Positions 27,501-34,150 of a DNA stretch of 64,000 bases are shown in pieces; position 1 is the first letter of the stretch; each line of letters starts with the position of its first letter. The notes beneath the pieces were generated by a model. The model saw only the letters and a list, made by a program, of their open reading frames with translations. It ran no database searches and was not told where the DNA came from. The translations under genes and the position numbers were made by a program. The DNA is taken from assembly GCA_037951105.1 (NCBI GenBank), contig JBAMJV010007228.1, positions 1 to 64,000 on the forward strand, read 5' to 3'. The DNA comes from Echinarachnius parma (lineage: Eukaryota > Echinodermata > Echinoidea > Clypeasteroida > Echinarachniidae).

Positions 27501-28499
27501 TTAATTGGGTTAACCTGATCACAACAGAGTCAGAGAGTAGCCATTCTACAAAGAAAATGATGTTTATAATCATTCTTGTCAATAATCAATGGTATTGCAG
27601 AGATGCTAACCAGTACGATTTTAGTACGATTTGTTGATGGAAAAAAAAAAAAAAAAAAAAAAAAATCAATATTTTAATTTATTTTATTTTAAATTTTTTC
27701 CCCCCATTCAATAGTAACGGTCAGAAAATGCCAAAAATAAATTTAAAAACATCATAAAACGTTGTGTGATCGACTGAACCAACTTTTTTTATTAACGCAA
27801 TTTTTCTACCTCGAGGTTGGCTGTAAATGTTGATGAAAGAGTAAACATTTTGCTTGCCTGTTCTTACCAGTTAAACATTTTCCTGACATTTTCTCTCCAA
27901 AATCTGATTTTTTAGGATATTCAGTCTGCTTTTTTGTGTCAAGAGGTTGGCATCTCTGATAATGATACATTTAGACAAATAAATAAATCTGTCTGCAGGG
28001 AAATCAAAATCACATTTTCACAAAACAAAACAAGTTTCCCCCCAGGATCACCATTATCCATCAAAGATACAACATCCCATTGAAGGGACTTACTGATCTG
28101 GAAGGGATCACCTGTCAACAAAAGCAGATAATTATTTCAAAAATGTTAAAATAGTTGAATTCAAATCTCTCTGCAGGGATATCAAAATTACCTATTGACA
28201 AGGAAAACATGTTGCCCTCAGCATTGCCACTGTCAGTTCCATCGAAGGCACACCCTCCCTCTGGTGGGAGTGACGGCTCTACAATGGAGGACCCATCAAC
28301 AAAAGCTGTCGCCAAAGCAGGTGTGTACGCTGAGATTCAGGGGCTGAAGAAAACTCTGCAAGACTTCCAAGAAAAGAAACAGAGGCTGAAGTAAGATAAT
28401 GAATCAATGATAATGATGATAATGAATGTGACAGAGGTGATGATGATAATTATTATTATTATGATAGTGATGGTGATGATGAGGATGAGGATGAGGATG

Positions 28500-28538
<39 letters not shown>

Positions 28539-29698
28539 ATGAGTGACGATGATGTTGTTGATAGTAATGATGATTATGGTGATTGTGAAATGGTGATAAT
28601 GTGGTGATAGTTATGATAATAAGGGTGATGATGATGATAGTAATGATTTTTATGGTGATTATGAAATGGTGATGATGTAGTGATAGTTCTGGTGATGATG
28701 ATAGTAATGATTATGATTGCAAAGATACTGGTGATTGCGATGATGATAGTGGCATTGATTATAAAATGTAGGTTGTGTTACGGATGAGGGTGATGATGAT
28801 GAAGATGATGATAGTGATCATCCACTGTTTGAAGAAGCTAGCAGATTTTAATGAAATTGTATTTACATAAATTTGCACAAAGTTAGAATTATTTAATTTA
28901 TATTTAGACATGTCAAATAATCACTTGTAAAATAAGCTTTGGTCTTTCTGTGAACTCGGAAGCACTATACGTTATTTAGAATAAAAAGTTTACATATAAA
29001 GTGTTATTTGACATATGATTTTCATTCTCTTCTCTTAGAGAACTACAGAAGCAAGAGGCTGAGCTGCATGGCTGGTTGAAGGAGCTGAATCTGTCATCGT
29101 CAGTGGAAGACAGTGCCGGGCTGCTGATTGGTGATGAGCTCACACAGGTAAAGAATTTACTGTAAACAAAAAACAAAAAAACAAGTTGTTGAAAGTCCAT
29201 ACAAATATATTATGGTATATCATACCCCAAACCCCAATTTGTAATGCATACTTATATAACACAATATTGACATGGTAAAAGGGTCGATCTTGTTCTGAAG
29301 AAATATTGTTAAATGAATGAAATACAAATGTATATCAAGATTTAGGCTTTGATATAAGATTGTTGATGTGTCTTATTTCCATACACAGTGACATAGAACA
29401 AAATATTTTTAATCATTTAAAGTTCATGTCATTTCATTTCATTTAATTCCTACTTGACCTTTAAATATAAGATAATAATAATAATGATAATAATATAAGC
29501 TAAGAAATCATGTAATAAATACTTACAAAGCACACTTATCTTTCTGTTGATTCAAAATCTCCATTAATTTTCCACTCCTTTGCTCAGGTTCAAGATGAAA
29601 TCTCCTCACTGTCGGACCAAGTGCGACGGAGCAAACCGCAGATCAAAGGTCTTCTAGCTCGAATCACACAACTCACTCAACATGCAACCATGTATTAA
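4046..29698 (+). CDS. SFI1: SFI1 centrin-binding spindle/centrosome protein (31 coding exons)
   Basis: Sfi1-family proteins bind centrins along a long helix and act at centrioles/centrosomes. Joined coding exons: 4046-4148, 5172-5327, 5654-5839, 6391-6538, 7010-7081, 7475-7585, 8451-8545, 9857-10077, 10581-10740, 11023-11184, 11625-11695, 12279-12371, 12933-13030, 13877-13943, 15128-15258, 15474-15555, 18141-18233, 19257-19342, 19858-19933, 21179-21274, 22200-22276, 22621-22723, 23416-23512, 24264-24424, 24691-24765, 25095-25346, 25519-25910, 26592-27337, 28177-28390, 29039-29147, 29588-29698. They total 4644 nt, all borders are GT-AG, all phases match, and there is one open frame of 1547 aa (vertebrate SFI1 is about 1240 aa). 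Order and motifs follow vertebrate SFI1: GRLHELRIR, FSEWREFWW, EQRRKKLRI, VVQRCATHWRQK, then RRRVTF. The start at 4046 has a good context (G at -3, G at +4). An upstream in-frame extension is possible, because the frame is open to the acceptor at 4015. Confidence 0.93.
4556..4930. repeat. Small GC-rich interspersed repeat in SFI1 intron 1
   Basis: Within the 1 kb intron, related GTCCCGGG-containing segments flank an AT-rich centre. GGTACCCCCGGGTCCCGCCG lies at about 4584 and GCGAGTCCCGGGAGGG at about 4884. It looks like a short non-autonomous element with partly repeated ends. No coding potential was recognised. Confidence 0.3.
5021..5075 (+). pseudogene. Decayed copy of SFI1 exon 2
   Basis: GTGACCTTCACAGACGGTCC at 5021, preceded by a CTAG acceptor, repeats the first ~50 bases of exon 2 at 5172 (GTGACCTTCACAGACAGTCC) with about five changes. 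It then diverges. The offset is 151 bases. It has no usable donor and appears non-functional. Confidence 0.75.
6067..6299. mobile_element. Foldback MITE in SFI1 intron 3
   Basis: Inverted ends of about 32 bases run from ATATGATGACATACAG plus CAGTACCCTGGGGTACC at the left to GGTACCCCGGGGTACTG plus TGTCATCATAT at the right. It is 233 bp and non-coding. Confidence 0.6.
7010..25346 (+). CDS. SFI1: SFI1 exons 5-26: centrin-binding Sfi1 repeat region
   Basis: These exons carry the repetitive helical region. Short units with a hydrophobic pair followed by Trp recur every 25-35 residues (for example FSEWREFW, VWQAWKMF, MSAWLEYLQQR, LMHAWQHWHQRW, LQKWQDYTRW, FGEWRERTR, LHRWMDFV, FGIWRE, FSEWRQHT, LLAWKDRA, LKQWQQFRLL). 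This is the pattern expected of centrin-binding Sfi1 repeats. Exon 26 (25095-25346) is the best conserved, with ALWLWSMRLQQRTLYIWMDY and RRKKLR. Many exons hold roughly one repeat. The number of repeats that bind centrin cannot be told from sequence alone. Confidence 0.9.
8160..8398 (-). mobile_element. Degenerate tRNA-derived SINE in SFI1 intron 6
   Basis: On the minus strand a tRNA-like head can be read near 8390-8330, with an A-box-like TTGGTAGAGCGCACG and a B-box-like GAGTTTGAACCC. There is no intact cloverleaf. The body extends leftward to about 8160. Confidence 0.45.
8585..8645 (-). mobile_element. Possible Penelope-like element remnant
   Basis: The minus strand reads GATGAAGGACCTTCTAGGTT then CGAAAGCTCAGCATTA. 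It resembles the recurrent 'ATGAAGGxCCTTC...CGAAAGCTC' stretch near the ends of Penelope-like retroelements in invertebrates. Only about 60 bases are recognisable, so this is tentative. Confidence 0.25.
9060..9856 (+). pseudogene. Tandem array of decayed SFI1 exon 8 copies (193-bp unit)
   Basis: Four upstream copies of the first ~105 bases of exon 8 begin near 9069, 9278, 9471 and 9664, and the functional exon starts at 9857. The last three intervals are 192-193 bases, and the intron sequence between copies is duplicated too (including GTGATATAAAATTGTCAAGT). The 9471 and 9664 copies are almost identical. The oldest copy (9069) has TGG changed to TGA. The others keep AMSAWIEYIQQRRAKRML-like coding (AMLAW in the 9278 copy) but run into GGGGGTAGG, a stop. 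Using its GT as donor would leave a 103-nt exon that shifts the frame. They are therefore probably not translated as cassettes. Confidence 0.85.
10357..10500 (+). pseudogene. Decayed copy of SFI1 exon 9
   Basis: The sequence from GCTTGGGATGTGTGGAGAAG at 10357 repeats exon 9 (10581) with high identity for about 95 bases, offset by 224. It then hits an in-frame TGA (GCC AGA TGA) and later a TAA where the real exon reads on. The upstream AG is preceded by a poor pyrimidine tract. Confidence 0.85.
11880..12185. repeat. Large hairpin in SFI1 intron 11
   Basis: Arms of roughly 55-65 bases fold back around the loop TCGCTACGCTCGT at 12107-12119. The stem includes GGATCGGTAAGAATTG / CAATTCTTACCGATCC and TTTAACTTTGGAA / TTCCAAAGTTAAA. 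The outer pair CACAGGC / GCCTGTG extends it to 12036-12185. The stretch to the left, from 11880, holds a short TTTATAAAAYGGG-type inverted pair. Confidence 0.6.
12470..12606. mobile_element. Solo 3' end of the composite repeat seen at 37.6-38.8 kb
   Basis: GGCGGAGGCATCATTTTCGA at about 12558, followed by TTGTGCGCAGTCGAAAATCC and ATCTAGTTT, matches the right end of the element at 37618-38830 (GCGGAGGCATAATTTTCG... CCATCTAGT). Only the 3' end is present here, within SFI1 intron 12. Confidence 0.55.
12607..12932 (+). pseudogene. Two decayed copies of SFI1 exon 13
   Basis: Upstream of exon 13 (12933) two degraded versions occur. At about 12650 there is AATCCAGTTGATGTGGCAATG then TGAACACATCAAGGAGCT. 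At about 12823 there is AATCAAGTTGGTGAAGCG, running on to GAGCTCAAACTGTTTAG. The intron leader (ATCTATNAGTTATAGCAA) is repeated with each copy. Both have indels and a lost acceptor or frame. Confidence 0.7.
13047..13227. mobile_element. MITE with CAGTCAAA ends in SFI1 intron 13
   Basis: It begins CAGTCAAACCTGTGTATAGT and ends ACATATTTGACTG followed by TA. Internally GTGACCACCTG / CAGGTGGTGAC form a second inverted pair. It is about 180 bp, non-coding, and fits a Tc1/mariner-type MITE. Confidence 0.5.
13420..13560 (+). mobile_element. Degenerate tRNA-derived SINE in SFI1 intron 13
   Basis: A tRNA-like head is readable, with TGTGGCTCAGTAATAAGAGC (A box) at about 13438 and GTGGGGTTTGATGCCC (B box) at about 13479. 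There is no intact cloverleaf. A second tRNA-like fragment in the opposite sense lies nearby at about 13260-13310. Confidence 0.45.
14295..15010 (+). pseudogene. Four decayed copies of SFI1 exon 15 start
   Basis: Upstream of exon 15 (15128) related blocks occur at about 14300, 14463, 14790 and 14967. Each starts with an AGGCYC-like acceptor and contains forms of CAATACCTGAGAGCC followed by GAAGYTCACTATG. All carry changes that break the frame (for example GAGCCTAAG gives TAA). Preceding intron sequence (TTTATCTTGGTNGTA, TGTTGATGTTATTCCAA) is repeated too, which marks these as tandem duplications of exon plus intron rather than retrocopies. Confidence 0.75.
16289..16567. mobile_element. Foldback MITE in SFI1 intron 16
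   Basis: The ends ATCGTCGGTAACAATACGTA and GTACGTAATGTCACCGACGAT are inverted repeats. The inversion continues inward for more than 100 bases (CTATACCCAACTCTATCACA versus TGTGATAGAGTTGGGTATAG). Nearly the whole 279 bp can fold on itself. Confidence 0.8.
17184..17962 (+). mobile_element. TTAA-flanked piggyBac-type non-autonomous element (copy 1)
   Basis: The left end TTAACCCTATATAGCC and right end GGGCTATATAGGGTTAA are inverted and each carries the TTAA target typical of piggyBac superfamily insertions. Just inside both ends are G or C homopolymers flanking GGCTAAAATGGCC / GGCCAAATTAGCC. The small open frames inside do not resemble a transposase. It is in SFI1 intron 16, in the opposite orientation to copy 2. 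Confidence 0.85.
18470..19060 (+). pseudogene. Duplicate of the SFI1 exon 17 end and its intron
   Basis: CTGAAGGAAGCTGAACAGTT followed by GGTAAGATTCAAAATA at 18476 repeats the last 20 bases of exon 17 plus the beginning of intron 17 at about 18211. The copy continues through ATTTACAAGCCTCAATCTTT at about 19009. It has no upstream acceptor and is split by the TTAA element at 18534-18984. Confidence 0.8.
18534..18984. mobile_element. TTAA-flanked element with empty site nearby
   Basis: The ends TTAAAGGCATATATGC and GCATATATGCCTTTAA form inverted repeats, extended by GGGTTAT / ATAACCC. It interrupts a duplicated intron segment whose uninterrupted twin, with a single TTAA, is at 18271-18274. That gives a direct before/after view of insertion with TTAA duplication. 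The 443-bp interior is non-coding. Confidence 0.9.
20357..21107 (-). mobile_element. TTAA-flanked piggyBac-type non-autonomous element (copy 2)
   Basis: It has the same ends as copy 1 (TTAACCCTATATAGCC / GGGCTATATAGGGTTAA) and is homologous over nearly its full length but inverted. It lies in SFI1 intron 19. The homopolymer tracts next to the ends differ in length between copies. Together with copy 1 it flanks exons 17-19. Confidence 0.85.
21385..21910 (+). repeat. Dispersed repeat family 'A', copy in SFI1 intron 20
   Basis: It contains CACCATGCTCGAACGGTATA, AATAGTTATAATTCCACCA and AGAGCTGTTAAAACTCAAGA. These recur, diverged, at 46915-47110, and in reverse complement at 30370-30500. Its right half (CATTTGAAAGGGAATG to GTACCAATACTAAAG) matches the reverse complement of 29790-29930. 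It is an older, eroded relative of the TTAA element at 29763-30518. Confidence 0.65.
22795..22935 (+). pseudogene. Decayed copy of SFI1 exon 22
   Basis: From TAATGAATTGAGATAGCACA through GAAGACTACGAGAAGCTGCC to TGATGCACAAGTTATTCTTT it repeats exon 22 (22621-22723) and the following intron bases about 210 bases downstream. TGG became TGA at the first Trp, and the donor G|GT became GTT. It is not usable as an exon. Confidence 0.85.
23078..23169. mobile_element. 92-bp TTAA-flanked mini-element in SFI1 intron 22
   Basis: TTAACTCTTAACGTGCCA at the left and TGGCACGTTAGGAGTTAA at the right are near-perfect inverted repeats ending in TTAA. This is the smallest of the TTAA-type elements in the gene. 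Confidence 0.65.
24045..24240 (-). mobile_element. LINE ORF2 C-terminal fragment
   Basis: The minus strand encodes RRPPGRPPTRWRDQAK, then ELIAQNRPEWNRISRRG, followed shortly by a stop. The GRPPxRWxD...AxNRxxW pattern is the usual C-terminal end of endonuclease/reverse-transcriptase polyproteins of non-LTR retrotransposons. Only about 60 residues are left, in SFI1 intron 23. A GTCAGTAAGTCAGTCA tail follows the stop. Confidence 0.65.
25519..29698 (+). CDS. SFI1: SFI1 exons 27-31: C-terminal region and coiled coil
   Basis: Exon 27 starts with the conserved VVQRCATHWRQKTL and RRRVTFADQ block and then becomes Ser/Gln-rich. Exon 28 (746 nt) begins near RPQPRRPDFLRDS, matching the QPRRPHFL region of vertebrate SFI1, and is otherwise charged and probably disordered. 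It ends in PAVLLPPSAFTAGASF, like the vertebrate LLLPLSSFMPCGA stretch. Exons 29-31 encode a coiled coil (IQGLKKTLQDFQEKKQRLK, then ELQKQEAELHGWLKEL, then VQDEISSLSDQVRR) that aligns with the SFI1 C-terminus. The stop is TAA at 29696-29698. Confidence 0.92.
25960..26410 (+). pseudogene. Three decayed copies of the SFI1 exon 27 end
   Basis: After exon 27 ends at 25910, its last ~120 bases recur at about 25970, 26145 and 26312. Shared text includes TTCAGTCTTTGTGCCCAAGC and CTCTGCTTCTAGTCAGCTGC. Decay increases with distance: the first copy is nearly perfect, keeps a GTGAGTACAC donor and reads in frame, while the later ones carry frameshifts and stops. The intron start (GTGAGTACACACAAACAGCA) is duplicated with the first copy. 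Confidence 0.85.
27985..28160 (+). pseudogene. Decayed copy of SFI1 exon 29 start
   Basis: CTGCAGGGAAATCAAAATCA at about 27994 repeats CTGCAGGGATATCAAAATTA at 28171, and the following ~110 bases align with exon 29 including CCATTATCCATC and CCTGTCAACAAAAGC. There are indels and stop codons. The offset is about 178 bases. Confidence 0.7.
28392..28860. repeat. GAT/ATG microsatellite-rich segment in SFI1 intron 29
   Basis: About 450 bases dominated by (GAT)n and GATGATAATG-type units, with a purer (GAT) run at about 28475-28536. An 86-base sub-block (TAGTAATGATTATGGTGATT...) is partly repeated. The methionine-rich reading frame here is an artefact of the repeat. Confidence 0.85.
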
Positions 29699-29762
29699 GG
29701 TGCTGCAACGACTAGGCCATAAGATAAGCTATGTATGCACTTGCTGGAAGTACAGTCAGGTA

Positions 29763-30518
29763 TTAAAGGGAGCGTTGAGTATTGGTATTTTCCGAAGTGC
29801 CCCCCCCCCCCCCAAACAAAATTAATTGTAACTGATTTGGTTGATTTCAATTCCATGTGAAAGATCATTAAAAAAAACATGGGAAATAATAATAATTCCC
29901 ATTCAAATGCTCTCATTGTTGTGAAATTTGCTTTCAAAATATAATATAAAAGTGATTGACGTCCGGGTATCACTTTTAGAGAATGCTAGCGCGAAGCGCT
30001 AGCGTTCTAGGTCCTCCTATGCTTACCACGCATGTATGTGTATCGCAAGCGCCGTTCGCATCGCGGCCATCGCCATCATCTTTCGTTCAAAATCTGTTCG
30101 GAGTCACACTAACACACGGAGAGAAGTCGAGGAGGCGCATAAATCACTGATTTTTTAGCGGAATGGAGGGAAAAACCATAATTTTAATCCAACCGATAGT
30201 TGGATCACATATTGGAGAATTAATTGGTGGTAAGTACCGTATAATATGTATAATTTTAAGCACAATTAGCGTGCAAAAACAATATTCAGTTTCAGTCCCG
30301 TATCAGGAGGACCTAGAACGCTAGCACTTCGCGCTAGCGTACTCTAGAGTTAATTTGACTAACGGCTCTTTTTGAATGATAACAGGGGTTTTACTTTGTC
30401 GTTTGTAATTGTGTATACTTTTCGAGCATGGTGGAGTTATAACTATTAGTTTGTACCGTAATGGTGCAGGTTTTGGTTACTAAAGTTAAGTTTGACCAAT
30501 ACTCAACTATCCCTTTAA
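29763..30518. mobile_element. TTAA-flanked element in the SFI1 3' region
   Basis: TTAAAGGGAGCGTTGAGTAT at the left and ATACTCAACTATCCCTTTAA at the right form inverted ends with TTAA at both sides. The element starts 65 bases after the SFI1 stop codon, so it probably lies in the 3' UTR. Its interior is related to dispersed repeat family 'A' and is itself split by the palindromic element at 29977-30346. Confidence 0.75.
29977..30346. mobile_element. Nested palindromic-end element
   Basis: Arms of about 42 bases at 29977-30018 (TAGAGAATGCTAGCGCGAAG, then CGCTAGCGTTCTAGGTCCTCCT) and, inverted, at 30305-30346. Each arm also contains its own GCTAGCGCGAAGCGCTAGC palindrome. The interior holds a short frame starting ATGGAGGGAAAAACC at about 30162 followed by a good donor GGTAAGTACC at about 30229. 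It may be a captured first exon or chance. Confidence 0.7.
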
Positions 30519-30857
30519 GGGTTTATGCTTCAAATTGCATGAACATTAGCCCATTAAATGGTGAATCCTTCCATCCTTCCCATTGCAATTGGTGCAGCGC
30601 AGTATTAAAACCAAAGTATTTTTTGTACTGATACACTTTTCAAAATGTATGATTAAATATCATATGAAGAATTTTTTATGTTCACATGCAAACATAGATT
30701 TCATGATTGTTAAATTGAGCAAGTTCAGTTCAGCTGTTTATCTACCATGTATGTTGTCGTCACCATGCAAAACTGTTTGATTTTGGTATAGCATGCATTC
30801 TCTATAGACCCAAGCCCGATTATTTTCAGGAGCAATGTACTGAATATGTTGCATATT

Positions 30858-30863
30858 AATAAA
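30858..30863 (+). terminator. SFI1: Candidate SFI1 poly(A) signal
   Basis: AATAAA followed by GAAACATTTTGAATTCAATT is the first well-placed canonical hexamer downstream of the stop at 29698. It would give a 3' UTR of about 1.2 kb containing the TTAA element. Confidence 0.45.
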
Positions 30864-31318
30864 GAAACATTTTGAATTCAATTCAAGGCCACATTTATTG
30901 GAAATAATAGTAACCCATCCATGACTGATCCCATAAATACTATGGCTCAGTTTGCAGAGAATGTATGTTATTTAAGAGTAAAATGTTCATGAATGGAACA
31001 AGGATATTTTACTTGTTTAATTGATTCATTTATTTATTTAACAGGTAAATTGTATGGGTTTAATAAATGTGATGGTTAAACTATAAAATATACATTTACC
31101 ATTGTATACATGAAGTCAACATGAATGCTCAACTGATTTGAACAGCATGGATTTATATACAAGTAGTTGTTTCAGAAATGGCTGAAATATCATTAGAATA
31201 TTGAGATTTAAGATCCCATCTGCTGGTAGATTACTGTCTAACTGCCCATCCAGATCTTCAAGTAGGACATTTTTAGCTAACATTTGTTACATTGATGCAG
31301 CCAACCAGTACATTTTGT

Positions 31319-32345
31319 TACTGATGCTCTGCTTTTCCAGCGGCCCATACTCCTTTCCATGTGGTTACTGACATCTGCTCTTCCAGCGGCCCATACTCCT
31401 CTATGTCAACAATCTTCCCTTTCCATGTGGTTACTGACATCTGCTCTTCCAGCGGCCCATACTCGTCTATGTCAACAATCTTCCCTTTCCATGTGGTTAC
31501 TGACATCTGCTCTCCCAGCGGCCCATACTCCTCTATGTCAACAATCTTCCCTTTCCATGTGGTTGCTGACATCTGCTCTACCAGCGGCCCATACTCCTCT
31601 ATGTCAACAATCTTCCCTTTCCATGTGGTTACTGACATCTGCTCTTCCAGTGGCCCATACTCCTCTATGTCAACAATCTTCCCTTTCCATGTGGTTACTG
31701 ACATCTGCTCTTCCAGCGGCCCATACTCCTCTATGTCAACAATCTTCCCTTTCCATGTGGTTACTGATGCTCTGCTCTTCCAGCGGCCCATACTCCTCTA
31801 TGTCAAGGATCTTTCCTTTCCATGTGGTTACTGATGCCCTGCTCTCCCAGTGGCCCATACTCCTCTATGTCCAGAATCTTTCCTTTCCATGTGGTTACTG
31901 ACATCTGCTCTTGCAGCGGCCCATACTCCTCTATGTCAACAATCTTCCCTTTCCATGTGGTTACTGACATCTGCTCTTCCAGCGGCCCATACTCCTTTAT
32001 GTCAACAATCTTCCCTTTCCATGTGGTTACTGACATCTGCTCTTCCAGCGGCCCATACTCCTCTATGTCAAGGATCTTTCCTTTCCATGTGGTTACTGAT
32101 GCCCTGCTCTCCCAGCGGCCCATACTCCTCTATGTCAAGAATCTTTCCTTTCCATGTGGTTACTGATGCCCTGCTCTCCCAGCGGCCCATACTCCTCTAT
32201 GTCAACAATCTTTCCTTTCCATGTGGTTACTGACATCTGCTCTTCCAGCGGCCCATACTCCTCTATGTCCAGAATCTTTCCTTTCCATGTGGTTACTGAC
32301 ATCTGCTCCCCCAGCGGCTCATACTTCCCCATGTCCATAATCTGA
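31319..32345. repeat. 66-bp minisatellite (about 15 units)
   Basis: The unit is 66 bases, with landmarks CCATGTGGTTACTGACATC, CAGCGGCCCATACTCC and TATGTCAACAATCTT. Several units are 67 bases (GATGCYCTGCTC instead of GACATCTGCTC). Because 66 is divisible by three and the unit lacks stops in several frames, long frames appear on both strands, with shifts at each 67-base unit. Unit differences change the encoded residue about as often as not, so there is no sign of protein-level constraint. It lies just downstream of SFI1. Confidence 0.9.
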
Positions 32346-32559
32346 TGAATATGTATAATCATGAAAATTGACAATTTGTGTACCAAGTTATGTCAGATTA
32401 TTCAATATTTTAGCTTTAGAAATATACTAATAATCGATTATAATTGCGAGTTTCATGTTAAAAATGTATGGTATTTTTCACTTTATCATTGAATTAGGTT
32501 CCACAATGTTTTACATCCTAGAGTTATTCCCTTACTGAGAGCCTCTCGCAAATGTCACG

Positions 32560-33000
32560 AAAAATCAGGTATTTTCACGCATTCTGTTGTGTTTGTGTTT
32601 GCGCTATGTGGACGAGGTGATCGTGTGGGTTTGTGGGTGCCTTAGGTGGGCGACCACCAGGTTTTTCTTTCTTTGGCCTCCCAGCTTGTAGAGTTTCCTT
32701 GAACATGGAACATGTGTTGCAGGCTTGTGTTCATGCGTGAGGCAACCAGTCATTGTTTGCTTTGAACGTTGATGATGATGTAGGATGACCGATTGTCAAC
32801 TGACAGTAACATCGTGTGCAAAATGCCTCGGGATGAATATCTGGCAAATCTACCGAGATATCAACCTGAAAGTTTGATTTGATGATTTTCTGATGATTGG
32901 ATACCCTGTATACATGATTCTGTTTATCCCTTCCCTTGTCAAGTTTGGCTAACCTCTCCCCACAGAATCTACATAATAACACCAAAGTTTTAAGTAATTG
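32560..33000 (-). pseudogene. RAG1 N-terminal-like zinc-binding segment (copy 1)
   Basis: The minus strand encodes LLCRFCGERLAK, a gap, FQVDISVDLPDIHPEAFC, then TRCY, later DWLPHA, then after a stop CNTCSMFKETLQAGRPKKEK. Order and spacing match the zinc-binding region before the RAG1 core: CRxCG, a D-x-D-x-IHP-x-x-FC-x-x-C block, WxPH, CxxC and a basic GR stretch. Related domains are known in invertebrate transposon-like N-RAG-TP proteins. The frame is broken by a TGA after WLPHA, and no RAG1 catalytic core is seen. An acceptor-like TTATTATGTAG precedes the first Cys pair. Confidence 0.6.
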
Positions 33001-33234
33001 GTATTCTACTATTTTTGTTTTATTTATTTAAAGACATTTTTTAAGGATCACATGATCAGCAATGGTACTGTTTCTCATCAAGGTCCTGATATTAGAACTT
33101 AATACAATATAAATACAATACAATAATACATTCATGATATTCTAGACATTACAAATATTAAAAAAAAACATGTACAAATATAATGAAGCTTATGTAAACT
33201 TTCTACATTAAAAGTGCCCAGGAGTGTAAAGGAT

Positions 33235-33428
33235 GTCTTATTCACTGCGGCTCCGTCGCATGTTATTGCAACACATTGATGCCATCATTGCTCAGGAGCT
33301 GTAGGCACTCACTTATCAGCGCTGCTTGGAACACCCCAGACATGCTGTGGTACAGAAAGTATCGTATGGAGAACTTCATCTTTAACCTCCTTCTTCTGTA
33401 CTCTGTACCTTGCAGTCTGAATTACGAG
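33235..33428 (-). pseudogene. P-element-like transposase fragment 1
   Basis: Minus-strand translation gives YRYFLYHSMSGVF- and FQAALISECLQLLSNDGI-like sequence, matching the better fragment at 39157-39456. This corresponds to the RNase H-like domain of P-element/THAP9 transposases just before the second catalytic aspartate. It is frameshifted and directly abuts the Harbinger pseudogene. Confidence 0.6.
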
Positions 33429-33429
33429 T

Positions 33430-34150
33430 ATCTTTTATGTATATATACCGGTGACCCTGTAAGTTCTCTTTGGCTGGGTTTGCGGATTTTGGAGTTGGAT
33501 AATGAGGTATGGCTGGTACTTAGCATAATAAATATCCTCTATCGCCCAATAGGATCCCGTTTCTCTCAGCATTGGCAAACTCATGTCCAATGAAGCTCCT
33601 CTGAACAGCAGAAAGATGATAAATATGAATTAAAAATAAATTGAATGAAAATATTCAAATTTTGTTACACTGCAATCTGAAATTTCTTTTATAGATGACC
33701 TTATTTCTTTGTATGCATTATAGAAATGTCTTTACATTCATAATGCATATCTTTTTCCCCATATTATAATTTTTATTTTGTTTAATGTATGAATAACTGT
33801 TGCTGATTGTGCTGATTTATAATCATGAAGTATTGTATTGGCTTAAGTTACAAATGTAGCACCAACCTGGAATATTCTTGAATCGTGTGTGCTGCCTGGC
33901 CAACATGCCACCACATTCAGAATGCGGTACGTGGTACTGCAGATTAGCTGTACATTGATGCTATGCCAGTTTTTCCTGTTGACAAACACGTGCTCTTCCA
34001 CCCCGAGTGGGGGACCATGAAGGTGGATGTGCGTGCCATCCACTGTTCCTACGATTTATGGGAAGCCGCCTATTCTATGGAACTTGATCTGGGACTCCAT
34101 GATCTCTCCTCGGGTGGTAGGGAACTTGATATACTGAAGGATAAAACAAT
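33430..34150 (-). pseudogene. PIF/Harbinger (HARBI1-like) transposase pseudogene
   Basis: On the minus strand, exon A (about 34140-33870) encodes TVDGTHIHLHGPP, EEHVFVNRKNWHSINVQ and WPGSTHDSRIFQ. These are the hallmark first-Asp and HDSRIF motifs of Harbinger DDE transposases. GT follows at once. After about 270 bases an AG leads into exon B (from 33600), encoding ERNGILLGDRGYLL and PKSANPAKENLQ, which holds the second-Asp GDxGY motif. An in-frame stop lies before IVGTVDGTHI, and another after GYLLC. The C-terminal Glu region is absent. Confidence 0.8.

Noticed and set aside
28407..28607. Methionine-rich 66-residue frame
   Set aside because: It is a translation of a (GAT)n microsatellite in an SFI1 intron.
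31358..32300. CRISPR-like array
   Set aside because: Units are contiguous with no unique spacers, and the window is animal DNA.
31318..32386. Long reading frames on both strands suggesting a repeat protein
   Set aside because: They are produced by a 66-bp tandem repeat free of stops. Frames shift at 67-base units, and changes between units are not mainly silent.
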